Shown here piece after piece: positions 53,010 to 64,000 of a stretch of 64,000 bases of DNA. Positions within the stretch are counted from its first letter, which is position 1, and each line of letters begins with the position of its first letter. The notes under the pieces were generated by a model. It worked only from the letters and a program-made list of their open reading frames with translations. It was not told the origin of the DNA and did not search any database. Position numbers and translations under genes: made by a program. This DNA is from Apostichopus japonicus (Eukaryota > Echinodermata > Holothuroidea > Aspidochirotida > Stichopodidae), in contig NC_092570.1 of NCBI RefSeq assembly GCF_037975245.1, positions 17,959,918 through 18,023,917 of the forward strand. Reading direction: 5' to 3'.

Positions 53010-55797
53010 CTAGAAAGTGAAAAAATGGTCACTCACATTTAACGTTTTTACTGCAAATGTCCTGTTATCTCTCAGAACATCTTATTTGTCTAATCTACCA
53101 GTTCATAAACACCATCGAAAAATTACATTTTGGAGGAGCTTAGAACTTTTTGTTTTATCCATCCTTCACTATCCAGCCACCATGATAACAATATTTTGTA
53201 TAAATGACTCACACATATTTTGAAATATTGAGTTGGTACTTAAAAACATCCAGATTCTTAAAATTCATCAGAATAGCCCCAAACATGCTTTAGAAATGGT
53301 CACTCATATTCACACTTCAATAAGCATTTTACTGCTTCCTCCAAGTACTCTGTCTCTCTGTGATATCTTCAATATTTCAAAATGATTTAAAGGGTCAGAA
53401 TGTCTATCAAAATACTTTTGAAAACAGCTAGAAATTTTCAGGAACTCAAAATGTAATTTATACTGAAGCATTTATACATTTTTTCATTAAGCAGTCATGG
53501 AGGCACAGCTACTTGATACTTTGATTTCAAAGAATAAAGATTTGAAAATGGCATTCATTCATGGACTCTCTCGGAAGAGGTAGCTAAGCTCTTCTTACAA
53601 TAAAACAATGAAACATTTACATTTGTTATGTTGCATTAGTAAATACAAGCATTATTAAAACCCATCACTGGTTACTGTTGAGTAGTAACTTCATTCTACA
53701 AATTTCTCTCTACATTAATTAACTGACATGGCTTAATTAATTAATTACTTTGAAATAATTCTTGCACCTTTAATTCCCAAATAATCTCCTAAAGGAAACT
53801 GCAACAGTATGATCTTAATCCTATCTTACTGGCGATGAGAAATATTCAACACACATGGTATTTCAGATTTTATTTTTAGTTCTTAAACAGTTAGGAAAGA
53901 CTACCAATGTCTACTACAAGTTCCCACTTATCCATAAATAAACTATTTTATGATAATATTTCCATCTCCATACCAGCAAACGGAAATAAAGACCAAGCCA
54001 ATTTGAAACTTCAGGTCTAATCCATCCGATTACCAACATCAATAAGACTATATGCCTAACTGTGATGATGTAGGGCCCAAACAATAACTCTACCTTTTTA
54101 TTACAGTTAGGCTAAATCGTACATCAGAAAGAAAATAATTTTCCTTTGCAAAAATTAGACCATTATCAATGTTAACTTTGGCACTTGAAATTTTCACTGT
54201 ATATACAGAAATGCAGCATTTAGACTTCAGGGAAAAAATGAAAATGCATGAAATCTTATTCTATGCCAATGCTACTTCCAACTCATGCCAACATTAAACT
54301 GATATATTAAAAAAAATCATGTATGTGATAATTGCAAATATAGTTTCAAATCAGACAAATAAAAACTGCCAAAAGAACTTTCTATCTAAAGTTCAAGTTT
54401 CATCAGTATCAGTTCTAACTGTATGGACACTTTTTGTCTCATTTGACCTTCATGACCTTCCTACCAGAGAGCATGTACCACTGCTGCCTGATAGAAGGAT
54501 ATCGCATCATGTTTTAATCAGACCCTGTTACAAACAGTAATTATCTTTGGAATGTTTTATCTTGACATCCATAAAACCACTTCACTTGCAGATTTTTCTG
54601 TTTGGCTAAACATTTTCAATGTTAATATCATGTCTTTGTATTCACATGTTTCTCAATAGCTACAGTAGATGATACTTGCATTTATACCCTATCATAACAC
54701 CATCATAACACCATCATTACCCTATCATAACACCATCATAACACCATCATTACATTATCATTACACCATCATTACACCACAAGTGACCAATCTAAATTAT
54801 CCATTATCAGATGTGGTAGAGCAAAAGTACAAATCTCGATCCTTCACTATAAACTACATTTCAGCTGCTATTTCCAAAATCTGTGACCAAATAAATAGCA
54901 CCATTAATCACACCCCACTGGAACAAATACAATCAAATACCTCGATATCTGTCAAAATAAAGTTTCCAACTTAAAAAGGCGTTAATAACTGAGCAACACA
55001 AGAAAACTAGCGGCCAAATTGTGAAGAAACTTTTGGTTAAAAAATGTTACCAAAACTCTTTGCTAATCATGGGATTCAAACCATTGAGCTCAGGATTATC
55101 CCTAATATCCTCTGAAACTGTTTGTGCTCTGCCAACTAATAGCCATTCAGCCGTTGGAAGAAATAACTAATGAGGAAACCAAATGTTTCAACATCCTGCC
55201 CTCTACCTACTAATACCCATTCAGCCATTAGTAAGCAGAGTTTCATCTGTAAGTAAGAGAAGGGAACTATTTTTGGATGTACCTGCAAAAGTTGATAGAT
55301 GGTGGGGGAGGTGGGGGAGGGGGGTGGGGTTGTAGAATGGCAAGCATATCATTCTGCCAGTATATCTGTAAACTCCTTTCCTCTCATGAAGCAAATGTCA
55401 CCCATTGTGTAACCTCTTCACGGTATATTTTCCTAAGGTATTTTCTATCAACTTTTGCCAAATTCTTGCGACTCCAGTAACCTCATTGAAGCAATGAAGC
55501 AATAGGACTATACTTGAATACCCTTCCACACATCCAGGGCGCTGTTTATGACTATGCAACACCATAAATAATTAATATTCATGAGGCCTTTCCCTGTGTA
55601 AATCTACCAACCTCTTTCCTGTTTTAAAATCTGAGCAATACAACCAGGACCAATCTCACAGCCTTCCAGCATCATCATCATCATCGTCGTCATGTGAAAA
55701 GGCATCAAGGATTAACCTTTTGACCCCAGGTGCCTTCTGCAGATGATGTCCCCAAAATGTTCATAGATGTTACCATAGCAACATCTGTGGCTGACTA
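53010..55797. other. 3' flank of ATG4, no other gene seen
   Basis: AT-rich sequence that must contain the ATG4 3' UTR. A short tandem (CCATCATAACA, CCATCATTACA) lies at 54690-54780 and a G-rich patch at 55300-55330. Minus-strand AATAAA occurs at 54097-54102; I cannot tell whether it is used. Confidence 0.45.
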
Positions 55798-55859
55798 TCA
55801 AACATGTTCAAAACCATCAGAATCTTCATCTTCTCTTGGATAATCAAATTCGGTTATTT
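55798..55859 (-). CDS. ATG4: ATG4 last exon with candidate LC3-interacting tail
   Basis: Acceptor ATCGTCAG; EITEFDYPREDEDSDGFEHV then TGA at 55798-55800. Phase matches the previous exon. The tail is strongly acidic and ends F-E-H-V, the pattern of a LIR core (aromatic-x-x-hydrophobic), comparable in position to the C-terminal LIR of ATG4B (FEIL). No close AATAAA is present; the nearest on this strand is at 54097-54102. Confidence 0.85.
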
Positions 55860-58800
55860 CTGACGATAAATAAAAAATCGAATATGGACAGTAAATTAAA
55901 AAATCCCCAAAACCAAATGGGATTCCCCAAATTGAAGGAGACTGTGATGTCATCCCAGTTTGAATACTCCACCCTCAAATGATTTAGATAACTTTCAACC
56001 TAGGGTACCATGAACCGGAATTATGCAAGGAAGTTGTTACTTAGAAAAGTGTTTGAACAAGGAAAGCCTTCCACAACAGCCTTCCAGTCATAAGAGAGTG
56101 ATTCCTGCTAATTATTCTTGCTGGGGGAGGGGGTTAAATATTATGTGGGTAGGGGGTGGTGGTGTCAGTTTCATTACACAAGCCCAGAAAGCAGCAGAGA
56201 TGAGATTCCAGCAAAAACTTGTCTTTTAAATAGTAAATCAGGGAAAAACTAAAATGGGAAATTATAAACACGAAAAAAGATACCAGAAATACATGACTTA
56301 TGACTAGACCAGCAGTTGTGTCAGTGACTGCAATAAATAACAAGTCCAGTTGGTAGGGGTTTCTTTAAATCATTTCTTCCCCCCTGGGACTCCCAGTCAA
56401 ATATTGCATCATCTCGCATACCAAATTGTGGAGGACACAACCTGCATTTCGATCGATGCCACTCGGCAAGCAACAGGAGAGGGAGATCCACAAGAGGTGT
56501 GGCCTTATATTAATGTATAAGTATGCACACATGAAGTGTAACTAATTATGTGCACGCTTGGTAATACTTTAGTATCCAAATTATGGTAAAGACCAATTAC
56601 CTAGGTTCCAATTCCGTACGAAAATCCCTGTAGGAAATCTGGACAACAAAACGCACCATGTTGACACTTTGGATGGTAGAATGAGAAGGAAGGGCATTGA
56701 CCGGGGGGGTCTGGTTATACAGGGCGCACAGTGTTAAAAGGTTACCAGTTCATTCTAGGCATGGTAGGAGGTGCTAAGGTTGTGGGGAGACAGGTAAGCC
56801 AGGAACAAAGTAAATTATGAGAGGATTTGATAACTTACCAAAGGACTCTTCTGTTTCTCCAGACTCATGAAATGGTGGCCAGTGGATGGGTCTGGTCTCT
56901 GTCACCTCAAACATAGGACTGAATTCCTTCTCACTAATAACCTGTCAGAACAAAGACCATATCACATTAGCTCTTTCCACATAGATCCAAACATAGATAA
57001 AAGTAGATTAACTGCATTCTAATAAACATAAAGGAGCAGCCAAGACGACTCCTGCAAACCAAACTTTCAACATATTTCATCTCATATATGTTGTTTCCAA
57101 GTCGTATCGGAGGGTGAGGTAACGCTGTGTTACCAAGTGATGATTCAAATAATGATAGGATGACAGGGTTTAATAGCCTTAATGTTTAAATAGAAGCCAC
57201 ACTGAAAGATCTTGCAGAAATAAACAGCTGGGGGCAACTACTACATGCTGCAAGGAACGTGGGGTGGGGGGATTATTAACTGCTGGAGGGAACAGGGGGC
57301 AATTATTAACTGCTGGACAGAACAGGGGACTACTAAATGCTGGATGGAAGAAATATTACAAGCAGTTTATTTTATGACCAAACTACAAAGTAATACTGAT
57401 AAAACGGCTAAGTGTTAAAGTGATAAAACATCACTTTGGGAATTCTGTAATAGCTAGCAATACTCTTCATTATCGAGCTCTTGGCATATTATAGCCATCT
57501 ATAGTGGACTAATATGAGTAGAACACTTATCGAATTTTGCTGAAATCGGCAAAAATCTTCCACAATGTTAATAAAACTATGGAAATTAGGATATTAAAAG
57601 GATTATTAAAGGGATTAAGAAAGTCAAAGCACTGTCACTTTGCATCGGATTAACCAGTACCAGATTAACATCCTCTGGGACCTAGGATACCCCCAGCCCC
57701 TCTCCCTACCCCCCCCACACCTAGAAAACTGCCATTTCCATCTTGTCTTGAGTTAATAAAGGCCCCCTTAACCTTGACCACCATATTTTTTTAGGGCCTC
57801 ATCTACCTACTGGATGAACTGCCCACTAGTTTTAAGCAACAACAACATACAAGACTTAACATAAACTTACACATTGTATTCTATGACACCAATCTTCAAA
57901 TTCAGCTTCTGTCCGGCAGTAAAATCCCTAGAAGAAAGGAAAGCAAAAATGAATATTAAAAAGTTACATTCTGTTATTGTTTTCCTTTATTAGACCCAAC
58001 CACACAGCTATCACATACATTTTAATGTAACACCTTCAGAAAATACTTCCACTATAGACAACACAAAAACGCTTTCATGTTATAAAAATAAAAACAATCA
58101 ATGAATCAATGAATGAATAAAGGTACAGATATAAAAAGGTAAAATGGGATTAAATAAAAGTTACTGTGGTGCGGTGGTTAGTGCTCTGTAATTGAAAGAA
58201 TAACACAAACTAATTGTCTGGGTTCAAGAAGAAGTACCTTAATTTTCTGCCCTTTTAACCTTTCCATTCTGAGGTTCAAATATTAGAAATGAGCATTATT
58301 TCTCAACAGTTCAAGTGGCGCAGTGGTTAGTGCTCTGGACTGGAGAGAGTTTGTAACTCCATGCCTGCAGTTCAAGTCCAACTAGAGCATTTTAATTTTT
58401 CGCTCTTTTAACCTTTCCATTCTGAGGTTCAAATATTAGAAACGAGCATTATTTTTAAACAGTTCAAGTGGTGCAGTGGTTAGTGCTCTGGACTTGGGAG
58501 AATCAGACAATCTCCATGTCTGCGGTTCAAGTCCAGCCAGAGCCTTTTAATTTTCTGTTCTTTGTGGCAGGTGGAAGTATAAAGGATAAAAACAAAGTTT
58601 ATCCATTGGGAACCAAAATGGTGTATTTGGTTGTGCCGTGAGCGATTTAAATTTTCCTGATCAACACGGTTCAAGCCCTGGCTGGGTTATCACCATCCAA
58701 AGTTCCCAAGTGAGGCGAGTTCCCAAGCGGACTAGGTGAGTTGCGCGGACCCCCTCCCCCTGACAAGGTTCCCAAGCGGACAAGGTGAGTTGCGCGGACC

Positions 58801-61212
58801 CCCTCCCCCTGACAAGGTTCCCAAGCGGACAAGGTGAGTTGCGCGGACCCCCTCCCCCTGACAAGCTTCCCTGATTGCAAGTCCAAACAACTGGATCTTT
58901 AAATATTAGAAAATCCTTAAATAACAGTGTCCCATCTAATGGTCTAGTGGTAGAGAAAATTTTTGACAATCACAAGGTCCCTGGTTCAATCCCAACTTCT
59001 GCATTTCTTTACTTCCTCCAGTAAAAGACATCCCCCCCCTCTCCCCTTGATTAAAGGCTAACCAAGAAAGGACACATACAGAAAAAAAAGAGAAAAAAAA
59101 CCCATTTATTTTAAGCAAAATACATCTACTTAGAACCACCTAATTATTGCATCCATTTAGAACCATTCCATAGTTACTAAGGATAACAACATTTGCTTCA
59201 AATGTGCTTTACTGGTAAATGGATACTAATCACTTCCATGCAAATCTGTTTAATGACAGGGCTTTTCTTCACCCCAGTTGACACCCTTGAACTACCTGTC
59301 TAGAAAAAGTTTTTTTGGGTGTATAAAAATGCTAATAATAGACAAAACTATGCAGTACAGGCACTGATTTACCATCAATTGCTCCTTAGCAAGAGTATTA
59401 ATTACAGTGTTGTACACTTTGGAATATTTTGGAACGAACAAATGGTTATTTGATGGGACTTCTAAACTTTGCTTCATTGTAAGAATGTTATTTACTAACA
59501 AATGTTGCATTTTCATTGCATGTTTTATCAACATATCCATGTATGATTTCTAGCCTTATTACACATCCATCCCAGCTTTATTTTTTGAGTTATGGCTTTT
59601 CACAAGGTTTTCAAACTTTTTCCAGTTAAATTTACTCTTCTACTCAATAAGGTACATCCACATACCACATTGAAGTTCACCCACCCCACAGTCCTTTAGT
59701 TATTGTGTTTACAATGTTTTCAGACTTTAACCTCAAATGTGTGCACAAGTACTACATGTTATCACACCATTCACTGTAATTTGACCTAAGGTCACCGAAA
59801 ACCCAGGATGTCCGACCAATAGATTAATGGTACCCCACTAGCACACCAAATAATTATGTGAGATTGATGGTTGTCAGGCAAAATTCTAGACAATCCTCCT
59901 GTCCTAAAACGTCCAAATAATCCAGGATTTTATGTTTTGGGGGTAATTATATGAAGAATCAATGATTAATCATAAACAGCATCATAACAATAGTAAAATG
60001 AAACCATGCAGAACTGCTGATGACGTCATTCCAAGGTACCCATGCAGAAACTGAGTGAGTTCACATTCAGGAAGTTTCTCTTTCAGGTTAAAACGTAATG
60101 AGTTATTAATAGTTACATTACATCACTACATTACATCAGTTGCTATTTATAGCAATACAGAAAACAGGCCGGTAATGTCAGGTTCAGTCAAAGTACAAAA
60201 CAAATAAAAAATGAATCGTACATGCACAAAGGAAGTAATCTTGCAGACTTTCTAACGCAGGATTTTCAATTATTTCTGCAGATTTATCATCAATGATTAA
60301 TTCTTCTGTTTATAAAATTGAAATAAACAGAAAAAGAGAAAGGATTTTGTAATTTTTTTTTTCAAATGTCACCTATTTAACCTGCCTCTGGTTACTGTGG
60401 TAGTATTAAATGTTTACTATAGTGCAGTCATTGCTTAGACCAAAACAATGTACACTGTGCCATAAAAGTATAATCAAATGCTTGTGAGATTTGTTCAAAA
60501 AGTTCTGCTGTTCAATCTTGCTTAACTACCTACCTTACACAAATCTTATTTTTATACAAAACCTCATCAATCTTATTTTATACGATATCTTTCACCACCG
60601 ATTTGAGCACTAATTATTCTCCTTAACAACATCCATCAATTTGCATTTATTAGGTTAGTGGTAGCACTTATATATTACATATTTTCTCACCAAAGCTATG
60701 GATGGATCTAAAACTAGATATAACAACATAGATGTAAAAACATACATAAATTTGCATTTATTTAGGATAGTGGTAGCACTTATATATTATTTGTCTCACC
60801 AAGGCTATGGATGGATCTAGACTAGATATGAGCATGGTACTGACAGATGCACAGTGGTAGCTCTCGTCTGCTATATGGCCCCACTGATCAAAGTCCACCG
60901 TCGGCTGTGTCGTGTGAGGATCCAGGAAAACAAGGTTTTTATCTAAGAAGTAACATAAAACGAAAAAATACCAGTATTTGTTACAGAAGATTTTCATTTT
61001 TGCTATTTTTCTGCATGTTAAATTTAATTTGGAGGGGGAGTACATCTTCATCAGAGACAATTTTGAAAGGATTTAGTCGTGTTTAGTGAAGAGATGTATA
61101 AAGTTACATTGACCCCCCAAAAAAATGCAACTGAAAATGATTCCACTTTTCTTTCACTTTTTTAAAAACAAGAAAATTAGTATTGCATTATATATATATA
61201 TATATATATTGC

Positions 61213-61271
<59 letters not shown>

Positions 61272-63630
61272 CTAGTCTTGTCATCATTCATAATAAATGT
61301 TTTGCTCCACATGTTTTAACAGGAAAAGCCATATTTGATTAGATATGAATGGGTTTTATATTTTGTCTGAGAACCGATTCCCCGGCCAAATACTGCTTAA
61401 ATGGGCAACAGTACAAATATTACATCACATTTGTTTTAATTTTGAAGGAGTGGGGCCGAGAGAATTTTGACTACCTACCGTGAACGCCAATGAAATAGTG
61501 GGCATGGTTCGGTTTGCCTCCTATGACTCCTAAGGATTGTGGCAGTTTAAAACAGTTTGTTAACCTATTGATGTATACATTGTTTATCTCATTGAGTCCC
61601 AGTCTGAGAGGAATGAATAGTACTAGAGGTTTCCATGACGACGAAGACGATTCTGATGCGGCAAGGTAGAGAGGACCGTTTGCTCCCTGCTCCTGAAAGA
61701 CGTGTTCTGATCTGGGCTTGTGGAACGAGGGTTTATTCCCCTGGACAGCTGTACGACAAAGAGCTCCTGAGAAAGGTGAAAGGCACGAGAATATGAACAT
61801 AGCTGTGAAATTATGAAATGAAAATTAGGATTGCTAGGGTGGGTGATCTAAAATGGGTATCATATTGATAATGTAATAGATATGAGACATCAACATTGGA
61901 TATCCTTGACAAGGAAATGTACTTTAGAATAGTGATATATACGTTAAAGAGGCACTGTGAAAAGTATTTTATCTACTTCTTCCTCATCTTTGGGAAAGAC
62001 AGGAAGTGAAACTATTCATGCCTTTAATTAATAACTGCTGAGTTTTGAAATTGTGCAACGTATGTATTTTTTGTTGTCTTGACAACGTAAGACAAAAAAC
62101 CGACAGAACTCTTTTGGGAAGTAAAGAGGAAACAATTACCCAAGCAAGCAGAATTTTCAATTAGAAACCCACATTTATAGAGTTTCATCTGTCATACTAC
62201 AAGGACCACATCACATATAAACAAGATACAATAATATTAGGGGCTAAAGTCCTAGGTTTACCAACTGACATAGAAATGTTGGCATATTTTATATAATGTC
62301 CAACGTAATAAAGGACACTGGTATGTCATCATTCTCATTTATGACAAAATTTAACAGATATTTTATTCTCGTTTTAGATCTGGTTGGTCTAACACATGTT
62401 TACAATATATCTTGATATATTATATTATCAATGACTCATTCTGTGTTTTCAGTTTATTTTTCAAGATTTGTATCAGCACAGCAGAATACAGAATATAGTT
62501 TTGGATTTATATGGCCAAATGTTGGGTATGACTCTTAGCAGACTTACAGTATGAGTAAATCAGCTTGAGAACAAGTACAAGTAGATTTCCCCTTGTTGTA
62601 CTGTATGAGTACCAGTATGAGTGCCAGTATGAGCACGAGTACCAGTAAGAGTACCATTACAGGTACCAGTATGAGTGCCAGTACCAGTATGAGTACCAGT
62701 ACAAGCACCAGTACGAGTACCAGTATAAGCACCAGTACAAGTACCAGTACAAGTGCCAGTATGAGAACCAGTATGAGCACCAGTACAAATACCAAAATGA
62801 GCATGAGTACCAGTATGAGCACCAACACGAAGGACCAGAACGAGTACCAGTACCAGTATGAGTGCGAGTACCAGTACGAGCACACCAATACAAGTACCAG
62901 TATGAGCACCAGTACGAGTACCAGCATGAGCACCAGTATGAAGACCAGTATGAGTACCAGTACCATTACGAGTACCATTACGAGTACCAGTATGAGTACG
63001 AGTACCAGTACGAGTACCAGTACCAGTACAAGCACCAGTACGAGTATCAGTACGATACCAGTACGATCACCAGTACGAGCACCAGTATGAGTACCAGTAC
63101 CAGTACCAATATGAGTACCATTACGAGTGCCAGTGCGAGTACCAGTACCAGTACATTTTGGTTTTAATAGTATCTACGTGAGATTTCCAAACCTGTCAGT
63201 TTGAATCAAACTTACTGATATCTTCTTTGACCACTGTGTTGTCTAATGCTACATGCACAGCGATGTTACTCCAGCGATCAAAGGCTGCTAGCTTCTTCAA
63301 AACTTGTGCTACTGTGTTTGGACCATACCAGTGGCCCACATCTTTACCCTCACTGACACCCATTTGTGCTGAGAAAAAAAAACATGTAAAATAGTTATAT
63401 GAACCATCATAAAGTTAAGTATGCTATGTTCAGGAGAATAGGTGAAGGCTGGGTTTATGGAAACTTGAAAAAGTGGAGTCAAATGAAGTTAAAATGCAAC
63501 ATATAGCCCGATAATCTTGTTTTCAACTCACCAATCTGATGGATTGAATAAGAGCTGTCTTTTTTGTCCAGAAACATCTTTAAAACTTTAATATAATCTT
63601 CATCTGGATTGTGTTTGTTCCACACCCAAT
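55798..63630 (-). CDS. ATG4: ATG4 autophagy cysteine protease, C-terminal seven exons (5' part outside window)
   Basis: Cytosolic peptidase (family C54) that trims the C-terminus of Atg8/LC3/GABARAP precursors and later removes them from lipid. Exons: 63532-63630, 63216-63368, 61479-61766, 60800-60942, 57871-57927, 56839-56941, 55798-55859; all have AG/GT boundaries and matching phases, coding 301 residues. Landmarks in order: SYSIHQIAQMGVSEGK, GHWYGPNTVAQVLKKLAAFD, SWKPLVLFIPLRLGLNEIN, PQSLGVIGGKPNHAHYFIG, catalytic Asp and His in FLDPHTTQ, GFYCRTEAEFEDWC, and the IHWPPF block seen in the ATG4A/B branch. The end, DSDGFEHV, is an acidic-flanked F-x-x-V that could act as an LC3-interacting motif. 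The first visible exon opens inside a D|W codon, so the catalytic-cysteine exon lies beyond 64000. ATG4A/B type is favoured over C/D by IHWPPF and the short tail. Confidence 0.95.
56839..56941 (-). CDS. ATG4: ATG4 exon (HWPPF)
   Basis: VISEKEFSPMFEVTETRPIH and WPPFHESGETEESF. The HWPPF block is typical of the ATG4A/B branch. 103 nt, acceptor CTGACAG, donor GTAAGT. Confidence 0.92.
57240..57360. repeat. ~36-bp imperfect repeat, 3 copies, in ATG4 intron
   Basis: ATTATTAACTGCTGGAGGGA and relatives (TTATTAACTGCTGGACAGAA, CTACTAAATGCTGGATGGAA) follow one another. Confidence 0.7.
57871..57927 (-). CDS. ATG4: ATG4 57-nt exon
   Basis: GFYCRTEAEFEDWCHRIQC, exactly 19 codons, phase 0-0, acceptor TTCTTCTAG, donor GTAAGT. 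It matches the ATG4B block GF.C..E.DF..WC. Because it is symmetrical, skipping it would keep the frame. Confidence 0.93.
58166..58560 (+). repeat. tRNA-derived SINE, three tandem units of ~150 bp
   Basis: GTGGTGCGGTGGTTAGTGCT (58166), then GTTCAAGTGGCGCAGTGGTT (58309) and GTTCAAGTGGTGCAGTGGTT (58462). Each has an A box (GCAGTGGTTAGTGC) followed by a B box, GGTTCAAGTCC in the third unit. Units share CCTTTCCATTCTGAGGTTCA. Head-to-tail arrangement of a SINE is unusual. Confidence 0.75.
58719..58867. repeat. 49-bp minisatellite, 3 copies
   Basis: GTTCCCAAGCGGACAAGGTG recurs at 58719, 58768 and 58817, each followed by GCGCGGACCCCCTCCCCCTG. Copies 2 and 3 are nearly identical. Confidence 0.93.
58931..59004 (+). 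repeat. tRNA-like fragment (SINE head), not a functional tRNA
   Basis: AATGGTCTAGTGGTAGAGAA matches an A box and GGTTCAATCCCAACT a B box at normal spacing, but the ends (TCCCATC and TTCTGCA) do not pair into an acceptor stem. Read as a SINE head or tRNA pseudogene. Confidence 0.55.
60641..60722 (-). repeat. Partial tandem copy of an ATG4 exon end and donor
   Basis: Repeats 60751-60829 at a distance of 110 bp: TTGCATTTAT, AGTGGTAGCACTTATATATT, CTCACCAA(A/G)GCTATGG and ATGGATCTA. Copy 60751-60829 spans the end of the catalytic exon and its donor. The extra copy keeps a GTGAGA donor (GATCCATCCATAGCTTTG|GTGAGA) but not the rest of the exon. Confidence 0.85.
60800..60942 (-). CDS. ATG4: ATG4 exon with catalytic Asp/His
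   Basis: DKNLVFLDPHTTQPTVDF carries the catalytic Asp and His (DPH, equivalent to Asp278/His280 of human ATG4B). It ends STMLISSLDPSIAL with donor GTGAGA in phase 0. The last ~30 bases and the donor are repeated downstream at 60641-60722. Confidence 0.95.
61188..61270. repeat. (TA)n microsatellite in ATG4 intron
   Basis: Two alternating TA tracts joined by TTGCATTATA; about 80 bp in total. Confidence 0.95.
61479..61766 (-). CDS. ATG4: ATG4 exon (LCRT..variable loop..PLRLGLNEIN..HYFIG)
   Basis: Starts RALCRTAVQ, then a poorly conserved Ser-rich insert (ASESSSSSWKP), then VLFIPLRLGLNEINNVYINR, CFKLPQSLGVIGGKPNHAHY and FIGVHG. 288 nt; acceptor TTTCTCAG, donor GTAGGT. Confidence 0.94.
62600..63155. 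repeat. Hexamer-based array AGTACC/AGTACG/AGTATG, ~555 bp
   Basis: Degenerate 6-bp periodic repeat (CCAGTACGAGTACCAGTATG style) across the ATG4 intron at 61767-63215. The six-base period gives S-T frames on plus and L-V-L-I frames on minus, all artefacts. It ends about 60 bp before the exon at 63216-63368. Confidence 0.93.
63216..63368 (-). CDS. ATG4: ATG4 exon (AQMGV..GPNTVAQVLKK)
   Basis: AQMGVSEGKDVGHWYGPNTV, then AQVLKKLAAFDRWSNIAVHV and ALDNTVVKEDI: the most conserved block of the family outside the catalytic residues. 153 nt, phase 1-1, donor GTAAGT-like (GTAAGTTTG). Confidence 0.95.
63532..63630 (-). CDS. ATG4: ATG4 exon (DW..SYSIHQI)
   Basis: Opens with two bases of a split Asp codon, then WVWNKHNPDEDYIKVLKMFL and DKKDSSYSIHQI, the family block (ATG4B: CFLDRKDSYYSIHQI). 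Acceptor TTTTCAG at 63631, donor GTGAGT. It follows the catalytic-cysteine region in the protein. Confidence 0.93.
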
Positions 63631-64000
63631 CTGAAAAAATAAAATAAAAAATATCATTTTAATGAAGATAAATCACTTACAGTTGACTCTCTTTTCTGTA
63701 TCCAATGCTTGCATATTTGATAAGTTGTCCCAAAGCAGAGGTCAACTGAAATCTACCATTATCAATTACCAGAATCAGACACAAATATTTCTGAGTGAAA
63801 CTTGGTTTCCTAAATTGAGGTCAACAAATGACAAAGCGTATTATTGTATTGTAATTTACATTTGTTTTTCAGTATTTATACACAGTATAGTAGTATATCA
63901 TCATTTGCAACGAATATTGACAGGAAACTTAGTTTCAATTTGCAGAGTGAAAGCAGTATGACTTGTTTCTGTCCAAGCACGGTTAAAAAAGGACTTGTTA

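Larger units (their letters stand above)
57928..60799. other. ATG4 intron, 2.9 kb
   Basis: Intron between the catalytic Asp/His exon and the 57-nt exon. It holds the SINE tandem (58166-58560), a 49-bp minisatellite (58719-58867), a tRNA-like fragment (58931-59004) and a duplicated exon edge (60641-60722). Confidence 0.7.

Noticed and set aside
62544-63167. Open frames of up to 165 codons rich in S-T or L-V
   Set aside because: Hexamer repeat in an ATG4 intron.

Overview
This is an AT-rich, intron-rich stretch of animal nuclear DNA. It holds two multi-exon genes, both on the minus strand, in a large amount of non-coding DNA full of minisatellites, microsatellites, long C/G homopolymers, tRNA-derived SINE copies and small non-autonomous DNA transposons. 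The protein content (a secreted astacin/CUB/EGF protease of the BMP1/tolloid family and an animal-type ATG4) fits a metazoan. A marine invertebrate deuterostome such as an echinoderm is my best guess, but no single feature proves it.

Layout. 1-26.1 kb: no gene recognised; tandem arrays (78 bp, 22 bp, a ~180-bp alternating two-type array, 39 bp, 54 bp, 37 bp), two copies of one tRNA-derived SINE and a second SINE family. 26.17-46.85 kb: one apparently complete tolloid-like metalloprotease gene. I rebuilt it as 16 coding exons with consistent splice phases, 2,775 nt in total and 924 residues: signal peptide, propeptide with a furin-type site, astacin protease, CUB, CUB, three EGF modules in a row, CUB, CUB. 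46.85-55.8 kb: intergenic, with a 1.96-kb transposon-like element that carries a second element nested inside it, then a near-perfect 1.69-kb tandem duplication containing long palindromic (TA)n tracts. 55.8-63.63 kb: the last seven exons of an ATG4 cysteine protease gene; its 5' exons, including the one with the catalytic cysteine, lie beyond the right edge. Its introns hold SINE tandems, a 49-bp minisatellite and a ~560-bp hexamer-like repeat.

The two genes are not obviously linked in function: one is a secreted extracellular processing enzyme, the other a cytosolic enzyme that processes Atg8/LC3 in autophagy. The most distinctive observations are the unusual domain order of the tolloid-like protein, the loss of both cysteines of one CUB disulfide, the nested transposon pair with readable target-site duplications, the recent 1.69-kb tandem duplication, and a duplicated exon/donor edge inside ATG4. 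I found no clearly new biological system.
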